Numbered from the stretch's first letter, positions 37,497 through 49,050 are shown. The stretch is DNA of 64,000 nt from Nostoc sp. FACHB-973 (GCF_014698115.1 NZ_JACJSJ010000005.1:1-64000), one strand, 5' to 3'. The notes: a model not told the origin generated them from the sequence alone. Translations and numbers: made by a program.

Positions 37497-37730
37497 ATGA
37501 CAGAAGGCAACAGTAGGATACACTGGCTCTTGAATACGCTAGAAGTTCCTGGGCGAGTTGGTTTGCTGCTGCTGGTTACTTCTTTCCTAGTATCCTACGC
37601 TTTTTCTTGTATGAAACTTACTCAAATCTACGGTAAGTCCCCCCAAGAAGTTTTTTTTGCATCTACTAAAGACTCCCACTGTTTTCGGTCTATAGCTTTA
37701 GAATATTTACAAGCTTTAATTACAAATTAG
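37497..37730 (+). CDS. Possible small membrane protein
   Basis: A 77-residue ORF with one hydrophobic segment (VPGRVGLLLLVTSFLVSYAF). I do not recognise a family. It starts at an ATG without a clear ribosome-binding site and lies alone between repeats and the next gene. It has moderate coding look, but could be a chance ORF. Confidence 0.3.
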   Translation: MTEGNSRIHWLLNTLEVPGRVGLLLLVTSFLVSYAFSCMKLTQIYGKSPQEVFFASTKDSHCFRSIALEYLQALITN

Positions 37731-37925
37731 CTCTCTGTAGAAAAACCGCTGTTTTTGCTGTCTGGGCTTACGTCTTGCCTGTTTTTATCACAATTTGTGT
37801 AGCTTAGTCAATCAGCGAATTCAGTTAATATTAAGCCTGTTTTACTATTTAGTTTCTTACCCTGACTATTAGACTCCTAGTGTTCATTTCATTTTGTTCA
37901 ATAGCTTTTAGCCCTTATCGCTCCC

Positions 37926-38438
37926 ATGCTGACCCATCATCGCAAGCCCGTGTGCTTATCAATTATTTCTACTGACCTACCAATCTGGTCTGTTGTTGAA
38001 ACTGCCGGGACATTGTATCAAAAAGATACTGACCGATTTCATTTACTGTTGACTGCACCGCCCCTAATTACTTGCGAAGTCGAGAGTGTCCTCAGTCCAG
38101 AGGATGCTTCTCCTCAAAGTAAAAGCAAAGCCTACGCTCCTAGCAGTCCGAGAATTTTGTGGTTGGAGATTTCCCCATATCGAGTAATTATGACTATGCA
38201 AGGTAACGCCCAAGTGAGTTATCGTCACTTCTGGGAACAGGGTGTTTATGGCATTAGTCGTTATTGGTTGCCAACTGAGTCGTTGCAATCTAACGATCCG
38301 ATTCGTTTACGAAATTTTACTAGTAGCCTAACTCTCAACGGACATCCCTTACCAGAACATTTACGACTGGAATATGAATTGTGGGCAGAAAAAATCCAAC
38401 TAGGATGCTACATCCTGAATTTGGAAATTAAGCATTGA
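37926..38438 (+). CDS. Conserved-looking cyanobacterial protein of unknown function
   Basis: A 170-residue soluble protein without signal peptide or recognised domain. Beta-rich segments are visible (PVCLSIISTDLPIWSVVETA, RILWLEISPYRVIMTMQGN, RYWLPTESLQ, HLRLEYELWAEKIQLGCYIL). The composition is like that of a real protein, and the regular ending next to a heptamer array supports coding. The family is not recognised and no function is proposed. It is convergent with the redoxin gene. Confidence 0.65.
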   Translation: MLTHHRKPVCLSIISTDLPIWSVVETAGTLYQKDTDRFHLLLTAPPLITCEVESVLSPEDASPQSKSKAYAPSSPRILWLEISPYRVIMTMQGNAQVSYRHFWEQGVYGISRYWLPTESLQSNDPIRLRNFTSSLTLNGHPLPEHLRLEYELWAEKIQLGCYILNLEIKH

Positions 38439-38439
38439 T

Positions 38440-38573
38440 ATCAGGGGAGTGGGGAGTGGGGAGTAGGGAGATGAGGGGAAAAGGGGCAGAGGGGCGAATA
38501 ATAACAACAGTCAACATTGTCAATGCCCCATGCCCAATGCCCAATGCCCAATGCCCCATGCCCCATGCCCCTT
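38440..38573. repeat. Heptamer repeats between convergent genes
   Basis: GGGGAGT units at 38444-38468 and ATGCCCC/ATGCCCA units at 38522-38572, about seven copies of the second. They fill the spacer between the hypothetical protein and the redoxin gene and end at the redoxin stop codon. Confidence 0.85.
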
Positions 38574-39155
38574 TCAACCAAAATAGCTCGGTTGGTTTCC
38601 AGGTTTCCATTTAATGTTGCAACCAACACTCGGCTTTTGCTCAGTTGTAACAGGTTTATCTGCTAACACTGCTTCAATGGCTCCACGTAAATCTGCACCC
38701 GTTACAGGTTTACCGTTACTAGGACGACTATCATCTAATTGTCCACGATAAACAAGTTGGCGCGAACCATCAAATACAAAAAAATCTGGTGTGCAAGCTG
38801 CTGTGTAAGCCTTTGCTGTTTCTTGGCTCTCGTCATAGCATAATGTAAAAGTAAATCCTTGTTCTGTAGCAAATGCCTGCAAAGATTCAGGTGCGTCATC
38901 TGGATAATTCTTCGCGTCGTTAGCACTAATGGCAACGATCGCTAAATCACTTGTGAAATAATCTTTTCCTATCTGCACTAATTCTTGTTGCACATGCTTG
39001 ACAAATGGGCAATGCCGACAAATGAACATTACCAACAGCGCTTTTTTATCTGCAAAGGTCGAAAGTGAAGTTGTCTTTCCAGATACAACTTCTGGTAGAT
39101 GAAAATCTGGTGCTTTGGTGCCTAGCGGCAACATTGTTGAAGCTGTTAAAGCCAT
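38574..39155 (-). CDS. Thioredoxin-fold redoxin (AhpC/TSA-like)
   Basis: A 193-residue cytoplasmic thioredoxin-like protein: GTKAPDFHLPEVVSGKTTSLSTF, then ALLVMFICRHCPFVKHV with a CRHC active-site pair, AIVAISANDAKNYPDD and TPDFFVFDGSRQLVYRGQLDD. This is the TlpA/AhpC-like redoxin group with a CxxC in place of the single peroxidatic Cys, often seen in cyanobacteria. It probably acts as a thiol-disulphide or peroxide-reducing enzyme; the substrate is unknown. The last residues (PGNQPSYFG) lie right at the heptamer array. Confidence 0.88.
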   Translation of the reverse strand: MALTASTMLPLGTKAPDFHLPEVVSGKTTSLSTFADKKALLVMFICRHCPFVKHVQQELVQIGKDYFTSDLAIVAISANDAKNYPDDAPESLQAFATEQGFTFTLCYDESQETAKAYTAACTPDFFVFDGSRQLVYRGQLDDSRPSNGKPVTGADLRGAIEAVLADKPVTTEQKPSVGCNIKWKPGNQPSYFG

Positions 39156-39234
39156 AGTTCACCCGATATTTTTACCCTGATAAAAGCTTTTGCTATCAGT
39201 ATGTTTTCAACATATCACTAAATTTTCCATAAAT

Positions 39235-39264
39235 TTAAGAGACGGGAAATTTCCCGTCTCTTAA
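39235..39264 (-). terminator. Palindromic terminator downstream of the HLIP gene
   Basis: A perfect 30-bp palindrome (TTAAGAGACGGGAAA and its inverse) lies 34 bp after the HLIP stop codon. On the minus strand it is followed by ATTTATGG, only a short U-poor tail, so termination is likely but not certain. Confidence 0.6.
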
Positions 39265-39297
39265 TTGTTTTCAAAGTTATTTTATATAAATCAGTTA

Positions 39298-39513
39298 TTA
39301 CAGGCTTGTCAAAAAACCAATGATTCCGTGTCCTGTTAGTACTTCTAATGCTATCAGAGAAACAAAACCAATCATTGCTAGACGACCGTTGAGCAGTTCT
39401 GCGTATGTGGTGAAGCCAGTGCGATCGCCTTGCTCGTCTACATAAACTTTTGGCTCAAGCGCAAAGTTGTTTAATTTGCCTTGGTCGTCAATGATAGCGG
39501 CGGTTGTACGCAT
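39298..39513 (-). CDS. High-light-inducible protein (HLIP / SCP)
   Basis: A 71-residue single-helix chlorophyll a/b-binding-like protein. The ELLNGRLAMIGF motif supplies the chlorophyll ligands (Glu, Asn, Arg) and runs into one membrane helix (IGFVSLIALEVLTGHGIIGFL). HLIPs bind chlorophyll and carotenoid in the thylakoid, dissipate excess energy and protect photosystem II assembly under high light. The N-terminal ~35 residues are soluble (YVDEQGDRTGFTTYAE). It is monocistronic with its own terminator. Confidence 0.93.
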   Translation of the reverse strand: MRTTAAIIDDQGKLNNFALEPKVYVDEQGDRTGFTTYAELLNGRLAMIGFVSLIALEVLTGHGIIGFLTSL

Positions 39514-39709
39514 GTGATTATCCCCTGTTTTGTCTTATGTAAAGAAGTGTAACAAAGTTATTAATATTTGTAAAGTATCTGAATGTGTTTAAGTAGAAGT
39601 CCACGGCAGAGTATGATCAAGGATTGAGTTCAAAGCCATGTTTAACTTTCATAGGCTCTGTTCTCTGTTCTGATGCCCTCTCAATCACAAATCCAGTTCC
39701 ATACAGCCA

Positions 39710-41791
39710 ATGCATCGATTTCGAGTAGAGGTTATTGCCAAAACCCCAAACCCGCAGCAGCTGATCTATGCCGCGATGCACCAAGACTATACCGATGGGT
39801 TCGTGTTTGATGAGCGCGACTCATGGCCTTCGGAGTCACAAAGCGGTGAAATTATTGTCAAGCGACTTTTAGCGGGAGAAAGAGGACATTATGGGCCTCT
39901 AGAGCATCCCCAGATTGTTTTCAACTGTGGTTATTTTCCCCACAGTGTTATGCAGCAGGCACGTACTCATCGAGTTGGAGTATCGTTTGATGTTCAATGT
40001 CTAGCATCTGATACAGAAATTACCTTCGTTAACTGTGAAGGTCAAACTAACCAGAAATTGAAAAAAACCATTGGAGGGTTATACGACCTTTGGACTAATG
40101 GGGAAAAAGCCATTCGTCAACGGTCGATTCGCGGTAGAAATGGACAACCACCCGGTCAATATCGACGTGACTATAAACAACGTATCCGCAAAATGCGCCT
40201 GCGAGTTCTAAACGAAGAAACTGGCTTATTTGAAGTTGGACATATTAAAGATCTAATGTGCAGTGGTCTTCAGCCTGTCTACCGAGTAACTTTAGAAGAT
40301 GGAAAAACCTTAGATTGTACCGTTAATCATCGCCTTTTTACTTCAGAAGGCTGGGAAAAGATGGGTGATGCAGTTGGTTTGGTTACTAATCTTGATGGTA
40401 GTGTAGCCAAAATGACTAAGCCATGCAATGTAATGTGTAATGGTATGGCAGTAGTAGGCAATGGGCTTTACAGAAATCGAGAATGGCTGGAATCTCAGAT
40501 TGTAAAAGGATTGTCTACATTAGAGATTGCACAAATGTCTGAATGTTCAATCAATACACTAAAAAATTGGGCTAATAGATATGGATTATCTTTAAACCAA
40601 AAAGATAGTAAATTTTCTCATGGTCATCAACCCTGGAACTATAACTCTAATGCACTTTATCGAGACAAAGCTTGGTTAGAAGAGCAACTTCATCGAGGAC
40701 TTCATGCTGATGAAATAGCAGCATTGGCTAACTGCTCAATAGAAGCAATTAAAAAATGGGTTTATGCTTACGGATTATCCTTGAATAAGAGATCCCCTGG
40801 CACAAAAAAACCGTGGAATAAGGGTAAAGGTGGTTACAATTTAAACCTATCAGAAGAAAGTAGTCAAAAACGTATTGAGAATGCCAAGAAATATACCAGA
40901 AGAGGAGAAGAATCGAACTTTTGGAAAGGGGGTACATCTACTGAGCGTGAGCTAATAGGTGCATGGACAAGGGAAATTGCGCCAGTAGTACACGATAAGT
41001 TTAACTATATTTGTCAACAATGTAGAGTTCGGGGTGGTATTCTTCATGCTCACCATCTAGTACCAGTTTATGCTGATGAATCCTATGCTTATGACTTTGA
41101 AAATTTAGTGACTTTATGCAAACAGTGTCACGAATCTATTCATCAGAACAACCAAGAAACGGAATTTGCTCAATTTTACAACCCCATTATAGATACAGAA
41201 AATTGGCAACCTAAACCAAAGCCACTGAGCAAAAAACTCCAAGCGCATCCAGTCAAAGTGAAAAGTGTAGAATACCTTGGACAACAAATGACTTATGACA
41301 TAGAAGTAGAAGGATCTTGGCATAATTTTGTTGCTAATGGCATGGTAGTTCATAACTCTTTCCGTTATACCGGGAACCAATTTATTGATGTAGTAGAAGG
41401 CAAAAAGGACATAGAAGATGTTATTTATCTGCGTCCCGTTGGTTATTACACAGACAGGCAAGGGAAAAAGTACCACTACACACCAGAACAACGAGCAGCG
41501 GATTTGGAGTGGTGTCTAGAAGCAGCTAAACGATATAAAGCCGATTTTGAAGGTGGAATGTCTGAAGAACACGCCAGAGGTAAAGTGCCTTTTGACTATC
41601 GTCAGCATTTTGTAGTTAGTTTCAATTTAAGGTCTTTCTTGCATTTTTGTGACCTGAGAAATAAGAAAGATGCTCAACTTGAAATTCAAAAGTTGTGTGA
41701 AATGATGTGGCCTCACTTTGCAGATTGGGCACCTGCGATCGCCCAATGGTATGAAAAGCAGCGTCTAGGTAAGGCTAGGTTAGCACCTTAG
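39710..41791 (+). CDS. thyX: Flavin-dependent thymidylate synthase ThyX with intein
   Basis: A 693-residue precursor. The exteins (1-96 and 550-693, 240 residues together) form ThyX, which makes dTMP from dUMP with FAD, NADPH and methylene-tetrahydrofolate. Visible are YGPLEHPQIVF and the signature RTHRVGVSFDVQ-SFRYTGNQF, an RHRxxSxxxxSxRYT-type motif. An intein with N-terminal Cys97 and C-terminal Asn549 splits this motif between Gln96 and Ser550, in the substrate and flavin site, so the unspliced enzyme should be inactive. The C-extein has YTPEQRAADLEWCLEAA and the catalytic-region FNLRSFLHFCDLR. No separate thyA is in the window. Confidence 0.95.
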   Translation: MHRFRVEVIAKTPNPQQLIYAAMHQDYTDGFVFDERDSWPSESQSGEIIVKRLLAGERGHYGPLEHPQIVFNCGYFPHSVMQQARTHRVGVSFDVQCLASDTEITFVNCEGQTNQKLKKTIGGLYDLWTNGEKAIRQRSIRGRNGQPPGQYRRDYKQRIRKMRLRVLNEETGLFEVGHIKDLMCSGLQPVYRVTLEDGKTLDCTVNHRLFTSEGWEKMGDAVGLVTNLDGSVAKMTKPCNVMCNGMAVVGNGLYRNREWLESQIVKGLSTLEIAQMSECSINTLKNWANRYGLSLNQKDSKFSHGHQPWNYNSNALYRDKAWLEEQLHRGLHADEIAALANCSIEAIKKWVYAYGLSLNKRSPGTKKPWNKGKGGYNLNLSEESSQKRIENAKKYTRRGEESNFWKGGTSTERELIGAWTREIAPVVHDKFNYICQQCRVRGGILHAHHLVPVYADESYAYDFENLVTLCKQCHESIHQNNQETEFAQFYNPIIDTENWQPKPKPLSKKLQAHPVKVKSVEYLGQQMTYDIEVEGSWHNFVANGMVVHNSFRYTGNQFIDVVEGKKDIEDVIYLRPVGYYTDRQGKKYHYTPEQRAADLEWCLEAAKRYKADFEGGMSEEHARGKVPFDYRQHFVVSFNLRSFLHFCDLRNKKDAQLEIQKLCEMMWPHFADWAPAIAQWYEKQRLGKARLAP
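39998..41356 (+). mobile_element. ThyX intein with HNH homing endonuclease
   Basis: 453 codons, in frame. Splicing block A is CLASDTEITF (Cys1) and block B is YRVTLEDGKTLDCTVNHRLFT with the TxxH. Block F is MTYDIEVEGSWHNFVAN and block G is GMVVHN followed by Ser. Between them lies an endonuclease region with two related helix-turn-helix modules (REWLESQIVKGLSTLEIAQM and KAWLEEQLHRGLHADEIAAL, each ending YGLSLN), a NUMOD3-like KKPWNKGKGG segment and an HNH domain (CQQCRVRGGILHAHHLVPV, then ENLVTLCKQCH). All splicing residues are present. The endonuclease also looks intact. Confidence 0.93.
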
Positions 41792-41846
41792 TGAATAAAA
41801 TTGAGATACCACTTAAGTGTCCCGATCAATTTTCACAAAAAGCTGA

Positions 41847-41960
41847 ATGGCCAAAGACCGCTTTCACCATGCAGTTAGAATGGCTCTGGAAAAAAAGTAT
41901 GGACAATTACTACAAATACTGCGGGACACGCAGAAATTCAAGCTTGCAAAGAAACAGTAA
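41847..41960 (+). pseudogene. Possible xisH 5' remnant
   Basis: A 37-codon frame starting MAKDRFHHAVRMALEK resembles the N-terminus of XisH, the fdxN-element excision control family common in Nostocales (family likeness from memory). Similarity ends there. The rest (KYGQLLQILRDTQKF) does not fit, and the frame stops at the first base of a family B inverted-repeat element. In another frame MDNYYKYCGTRR vaguely resembles a XisI start. A relic of a xisH-xisI pair is possible but weak. Confidence 0.35.
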
Positions 41961-42073
41961 TACCATTTCACTAAATTATTGATACAAATTACTTCCCCTG
42001 CTTCCCCTGCTTCCCCTGCTTCCCCTGCTTCCCCTGCCTGCCATCTGTATCAGTCTTAAAGTGAAACGGTATA
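41958..42073. repeat. MITE-like element of family B with inner 9-bp repeats
   Basis: The left end TACCATTTCACTAAATTATT with TGATACA and the right end TGTATCAGTCTTAAAGTG with AAACGGTA are imperfect inverse copies. Between them five direct copies of CTTCCCCTG are found. No coding capacity. Confidence 0.7.
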
Positions 42074-42118
42074 AGACTCGTTGGTACTTGTGCCAAAAAG
42101 CGTGTTTCTCAGAGGCAA

Positions 42119-42163
42119 GAATCTCCCGCTACACTGCTTTGCAGTGTAGCGGGGGAGTGTCAA
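42119..42163 (+). mobile_element. Solo IS200/IS605-type right end near hom
   Basis: GAATCT, a perfect 13-bp stem (CCCGCTACACTGC, loop TTT, inverse arm), then GGGAGTGTCAA: the same GAATC-hairpin-AGTGTCAA pattern as at cca. About 45 bp upstream may be residual right-end guide region. No transposase is nearby. The hairpin lies 10 bp from the hom stop codon and may serve as its terminator. Confidence 0.55.
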
Positions 42164-42173
42164 TCATGTAATC

Positions 42174-43511
42174 TCAAAGTACGCGCAGTAAGCTAGGAAT
42201 ACTTTCTATCGCTTCAAAATCCCGAATTTCTGCCAAAGCTTGACGAAAGTTCCCTTCCCGCACATCATGGGTAACAACTACAATCTCTGCTAGTTCTCCT
42301 TGAAAGCCAGTTTGAACAATTGACTCTAAGCTGACGCCATAGTTACCAAAGCAAGTGCCCAATTTACCGATAACCCCAGGTTGGTCATTCGTGAGGAAAC
42401 GGGCATAGAACCGAGTTATCAATTCTGCCATCGGCGCAATTTGGCAATATTCCTGATGTCCACAAGCTAATAAGGGATTTGGAACTGCTGTATTAGTTTT
42501 GAGGACAGCAACTAAATTCAAAATATCAGATGTTACAGCGCTGGCAGTTGCACCAGCACCAGCACCAGGCCCAAAAAACATTACTTGCCCGATGGGTTCT
42601 CCTTCCACAAGGATGGCATTGTAAACACCGTTGATGCTAGCCAAAGGATGTACTTTCGGTACTAAGGTCGGATGAACTCTTACCGACAGAGGAGATAGAG
42701 AAAATGTCGCCGCGTCCCCACGTAAGAGCGTCCCCCCATTTTCTTCTGCCGATGTAATTCTTTTGGCGATCGCTAACAATTTAATTACAAATCCCAATTT
42801 TTCGGCGTAGGTAATATCTGTTTTGCTGACTTGCCGAATTCCCTCAGTATAGATATCTTTGAGGTGAATACGTCCACCAAAACCTAATGATGCCAGGATG
42901 GCAATTTTATCTGCTGCGTCTAAGCCATCAACATCAGCTGTGGGGTCAGCTTCAGCATAACCCAAGCGTTGAGCATCAGCCAAAACATCGTTGAAGTTGC
43001 TCCCTTCTGTTTGCATCCTTGTGAGGATGTAGTTAGTTGTACCGTTAACGATACCAATTACAGTATTAATACGGTTAACACTTAAGGACTGCTTGAGGGG
43101 TTGAATCACGGGAATCCCACCACCCACAGCGGCTTCTAACATGACGTATACGCCGGCTTGATTGGCAGTTGTGAAAATTTCTGCCCCAAAGCGAGCGATC
43201 GCTGCTTTATTGGCGGTGACTACATGCTTACCATTACTTAAAGCTTTGAGGATGAGCGATCGCGCTGGCTCTAGTCCACCCATGACTTCCACAACTATAT
43301 CCACCGCCGGATCGTTGACAATGGCTTCTAAATCTGTGGTCAACACATCCGTGGGCAATTCTACTGCACGGGGTTTATCTAGCGATCGTACTCCCACCCG
43401 GTATATTTCTATCTCTTGCAACAACGGGTGACGCCCAGTTTTATCTTGCAACAACTGTACTGTACCCGTTCCCACAGTTCCTAATCCCAGTATTCCTAGT
43501 TTCACACCCAC
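42174..43511 (-). CDS. hom: Homoserine dehydrogenase
   Basis: An approximately 445-residue NAD(P)-dependent enzyme reducing aspartate semialdehyde to homoserine, for Thr, Met and Ile synthesis. Marks: Rossmann start KLGILGLGTVGTGTVQLL, VEVMGGLEPARSLI, VTANKAAIARFG, the signature GYAEADPTADVDGLDAADKIAILASLGFG, and a C-terminal ACT domain (~365-440: RFYARFLTNDQPGVIGKLGTCFGNYGVSLESIVQTG) for feedback control by threonine. No ATG fits. The likely start is a GTG at 43511 (VGVKLGILG), with another GTG two codons later and a TTG at 43526. The length is usual. Confidence 0.93.
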   Translation of the reverse strand: MGVKLGILGLGTVGTGTVQLLQDKTGRHPLLQEIEIYRVGVRSLDKPRAVELPTDVLTTDLEAIVNDPAVDIVVEVMGGLEPARSLILKALSNGKHVVTANKAAIARFGAEIFTTANQAGVYVMLEAAVGGGIPVIQPLKQSLSVNRINTVIGIVNGTTNYILTRMQTEGSNFNDVLADAQRLGYAEADPTADVDGLDAADKIAILASLGFGGRIHLKDIYTEGIRQVSKTDITYAEKLGFVIKLLAIAKRITSAEENGGTLLRGDAATFSLSPLSVRVHPTLVPKVHPLASINGVYNAILVEGEPIGQVMFFGPGAGAGATASAVTSDILNLVAVLKTNTAVPNPLLACGHQEYCQIAPMAELITRFYARFLTNDQPGVIGKLGTCFGNYGVSLESIVQTGFQGELAEIVVVTHDVREGNFRQALAEIRDFEAIESIPSLLRVL

Positions 43512-43648
43512 AAATTTTGCACCCAATTTATTTTTAAGTGCTGAGTGCTAAGTGCTGAGTGCTGAGTAGTAAGAAGTAGTTAGTACTTTACCCTTCAGAA
43601 CTGAGAACTCTTTCCTCAGCTATTTACAATATTCATAACAAAACAATT

Positions 43649-43673
43649 GTAGGGTGAGCATTGCCCACCCTAC
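43649..43673 (-). terminator. Hairpin downstream of petH
   Basis: GTAGGGTG and CACCCTAC arms with a 9-base centre, about 65 bp after the petH stop codon. On the minus strand AATTGTTTTG follows. It is also a commonly dispersed motif, so the terminator role is tentative. Confidence 0.4.
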
Positions 43674-43736
43674 TCATTCATAACTCAGAACGGGCTAAAC
43701 GCCCCGCTACCGCTAACAGCACTTGGAATTTAGCAC

Positions 43737-46469
<2,733 letters not shown>

Positions 46470-47474
46470 ATGACAAGTAAGCCGGAACGCGTGGTACTGA
46501 TTGGAGTAGCCGGAGACTCTGGTTGCGGTAAATCTACGTTTTTGCGTCGTTTGATAGATTTATTTGGTGAAGATTTAATGACAGTCATCTGCTTGGATGA
46601 CTATCACTCCCTCGATCGCAAACAGCGCAAAGAAACAGGGATAACTGCACTAGACCCCAGGGCGAACAATTTTGACCTGATGTATGAGCAAATTAAAGCG
46701 CTCAAAAATGGTCAAGCGATTGATAAGCCGATTTATAACCACGAAACCGGCTTGATCGATCCGCCAGAGCGGGTGGAGCCAAATCATATTATAGTGGTTG
46801 AAGGGCTGCATCCTTTATATGATGAACGGGTGCGATCGCTAATTGACTTCAGCGTTTATTTCGACATTAGCGATGAAGTCAAAATTGCCTGGAAAATCCA
46901 GCGAGATATGGCAGAACGCGGTCATCGCTACGAAGATGTCTTAGCACAAATCAATTCTCGTAAACCTGACTTTGAAAAGTTTATTGAACCACAAAGAGAA
47001 TTTGCTGACGTAGTTCTTCAGGTGTTACCCACAAACTTGATCAAAAACGACACTGAGCGTCGAGTCTTACGGGTACGTATGCTCCAGCGGGAAGGTAAGG
47101 AAGGCTTTGAGCCAACCTACCTATTTGATGAAGGGTCAACAATTAATTGGACTCCCTGTGGACGCAAACTGACCTGTTCCTACCCTGGTATGCAACTGTA
47201 CTACGGTTCAGATGTTTACTACGGTCGCTATGTATCAGTACTAGAGGTAGATGGTCAATTTGACAACTTGGAAGAAGTAATTTACATCGAAACCCATCTC
47301 AGCAATACATCCACTAAATATCAGGGTGAATTGACTCACTTATTACTCCAGCACCGCGAGTATCCTGGTTCCAATAATGGTACTGGTTTCTTCCAAGTGC
47401 TTACAGGTTTGAAAATGCGTGCTGCCTATGAGCGCTTGACAGCTACGGAAGCAAAGTTAGCGGTTCAGGTTTAA
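46470..47474 (+). CDS. prk: Phosphoribulokinase
   Basis: A 334-residue Calvin-cycle enzyme that phosphorylates ribulose-5-phosphate to ribulose-1,5-bisphosphate. The P-loop GVAGDSGCGKST is at 12-23; its Cys19 and the later Cys41 (VICLDDYHSLDR) are the redox-regulatory pair targeted by thioredoxin and CP12 in oxygenic phototrophs. Further marks are TALDPRANNFDLMYEQ, KPIYNHETG, IVVEGLHPLYD and the C-terminal Cys pair (TPCGRKLTCSYPG). The ATG has AGAGGAGA close upstream. An intrinsic terminator follows at 47503. Confidence 0.97.
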   Translation: MTSKPERVVLIGVAGDSGCGKSTFLRRLIDLFGEDLMTVICLDDYHSLDRKQRKETGITALDPRANNFDLMYEQIKALKNGQAIDKPIYNHETGLIDPPERVEPNHIIVVEGLHPLYDERVRSLIDFSVYFDISDEVKIAWKIQRDMAERGHRYEDVLAQINSRKPDFEKFIEPQREFADVVLQVLPTNLIKNDTERRVLRVRMLQREGKEGFEPTYLFDEGSTINWTPCGRKLTCSYPGMQLYYGSDVYYGRYVSVLEVDGQFDNLEEVIYIETHLSNTSTKYQGELTHLLLQHREYPGSNNGTGFFQVLTGLKMRAAYERLTATEAKLAVQV

Positions 47475-47502
47475 AGCAGCAGTGTTTGTGTCAAAGCTTG
47501 CA

Positions 47503-47533
47503 GGGGCACTTTTCGGAGTGTCCCGCTTTTTTT
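47503..47533 (+). terminator. Intrinsic terminator after prk
   Basis: GGGGCACT, loop TTTCGG, AGTGTCCC (one G-U pair), then GCTTTTTTT: a classic rho-independent terminator 28 bp after the prk stop codon. Confidence 0.85.
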
Positions 47534-47740
47534 GTATTGTTAAAAACATTTTTGGCAGAAAATAATTCGTGCAAATTCTATTTTCTTTACAGATTCTTAA
47601 CTGTAGTTAGTAGTTTTGATCGATCTTCAGAAGAGACTAACGACTTAAGTATAAATATTGTTATGATTTCATAAATTAGGTAGCTCAACTAAATACCCAC
47701 ATTTAGTCAGCGAAAATACTCAAAGAAGGAGGAACTACCT

Positions 47741-49012
47741 TTGTCTCGTCGATATTTATTTACCTCCGAGTCAGTCACTGAAGGTCATCCAGATAAAATC
47801 TGCGATCAGATTTCTGATACCATTCTTGATGCCCTACTGACACAAGACCCCAGTAGCCGTGTTGCCGCTGAAGTAGTAGTTAATACTGGTTTAGTGCTAA
47901 TCACAGGCGAAATCACCACCAAAGCCAATGTGAATTTCGTCAATCTCGCCCGCAAGAAAATTGCCGAAATCGGCTATACCAATGCTGATAACGGCTTTTC
48001 TGCCAACAGCACCAGCGTTCTGCTAGCTTTAGACGAACAATCACCTGATATTGCCCAAGGCGTCAACACCGCCCAAGAAACCCGCCAGCAAGATAGTGAA
48101 GAACAATTCGACAAAATTGGCGCTGGCGATCAAGGTATAATGTTTGGCTTTGCCAGCAACGAAACACCAGAATTGATGCCCTTGCCCATCAGTCTGGCTC
48201 ACCGTATTGCTCGCCGATTGGCAGCAGTTCGCAAAACAGGTGAATTGCCATACCTACGTCCTGACGGCAAAACCCAAGTAACTGTAGTTTACGAAGATGG
48301 ACGTGCTGTAGGCATTGATACTATCTTGATTTCCACCCAACATACAGCCAGTATTGGGGAAATCACAGATGACGCGGCGGTACAAGCCAAAATTAAACAA
48401 GACCTGTGGTCAGCTGTAGTTGAACCTGTTTTTGGCGACATCGACATTAAGCCAAATGAGGAAACACGCTTTTTAGTCAATCCCACTGGCAAATTTGTTG
48501 TTGGTGGTCCTCAAGGAGACTCTGGTCTGACAGGACGGAAAATAATCGTTGATACCTACGGTGGATATTCACGACATGGTGGCGGTGCTTTTTCGGGCAA
48601 AGACCCCACCAAGGTAGACCGTTCTGCGGCTTATGCGGCTCGCTATGTAGCGAAGAATATTGTCGCTGCCGGGTTGGCAGAAAAAGTTGAAATCCAACTT
48701 TCTTATGCCATCGGTGTAGCGCGGCCAACCAGCATCCTAGTGGATACCTTTGGCACTGGCAAAGTAGATGAAGAAACCTTGCTGGAATTAATTAAGCAGC
48801 ACTTTGAACTGCGCCCAGCGGGGATTATCCATACTTTCAAACTACGTAACTTACCAAGTGAACGAGGCGGACGTTTTTATCAGGACGTCGCGGCTTACGG
48901 TCACTTTGGGCGGAGTGATTTAGACTTGCCTTGGGAACAGACCGATAAAGCCGAATTGTTGAAGCAAGCAGCAAATGAGTTACTTTCGGCAGCAGCTCAA
49001 GCATTAACTTAA
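47741..49012 (+). CDS. metK: S-adenosylmethionine synthase
   Basis: A 423-residue enzyme making S-adenosylmethionine from Met and ATP. Marks: [20 protein letters not shown] with the first catalytic His, [36 protein letters not shown], the P-loop-like [21 protein letters not shown] and [22 protein letters not shown]. The length is slightly above the enterobacterial form, as in other cyanobacteria. Translation starts at TTG: AAGGAGG lies upstream at ideal distance and no ATG fits. It is monocistronic with a strong terminator. Confidence 0.96.
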   Translation: MSRRYLFTSESVTEGHPDKICDQISDTILDALLTQDPSSRVAAEVVVNTGLVLITGEITTKANVNFVNLARKKIAEIGYTNADNGFSANSTSVLLALDEQSPDIAQGVNTAQETRQQDSEEQFDKIGAGDQGIMFGFASNETPELMPLPISLAHRIARRLAAVRKTGELPYLRPDGKTQVTVVYEDGRAVGIDTILISTQHTASIGEITDDAAVQAKIKQDLWSAVVEPVFGDIDIKPNEETRFLVNPTGKFVVGGPQGDSGLTGRKIIVDTYGGYSRHGGGAFSGKDPTKVDRSAAYAARYVAKNIVAAGLAEKVEIQLSYAIGVARPTSILVDTFGTGKVDEETLLELIKQHFELRPAGIIHTFKLRNLPSERGGRFYQDVAAYGHFGRSDLDLPWEQTDKAELLKQAANELLSAAAQALT

Positions 49013-49050
49013 ACTTGTACGTTACTAGAAAAAATTAGCTTGTTTATCTG

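Noticed and set aside
41791-41982. 63-residue GTG-start ORF overlapping the thyX stop
   Set aside because: No recognisable motif, and it runs into an inverted-repeat element; the other frame with a XisH-like start is more plausible.
47540-47740. Possible SAM-sensing riboswitch before metK
   Set aside because: The leader is short and AT-rich and shows none of the SAM-I-type core elements that I could recognise.
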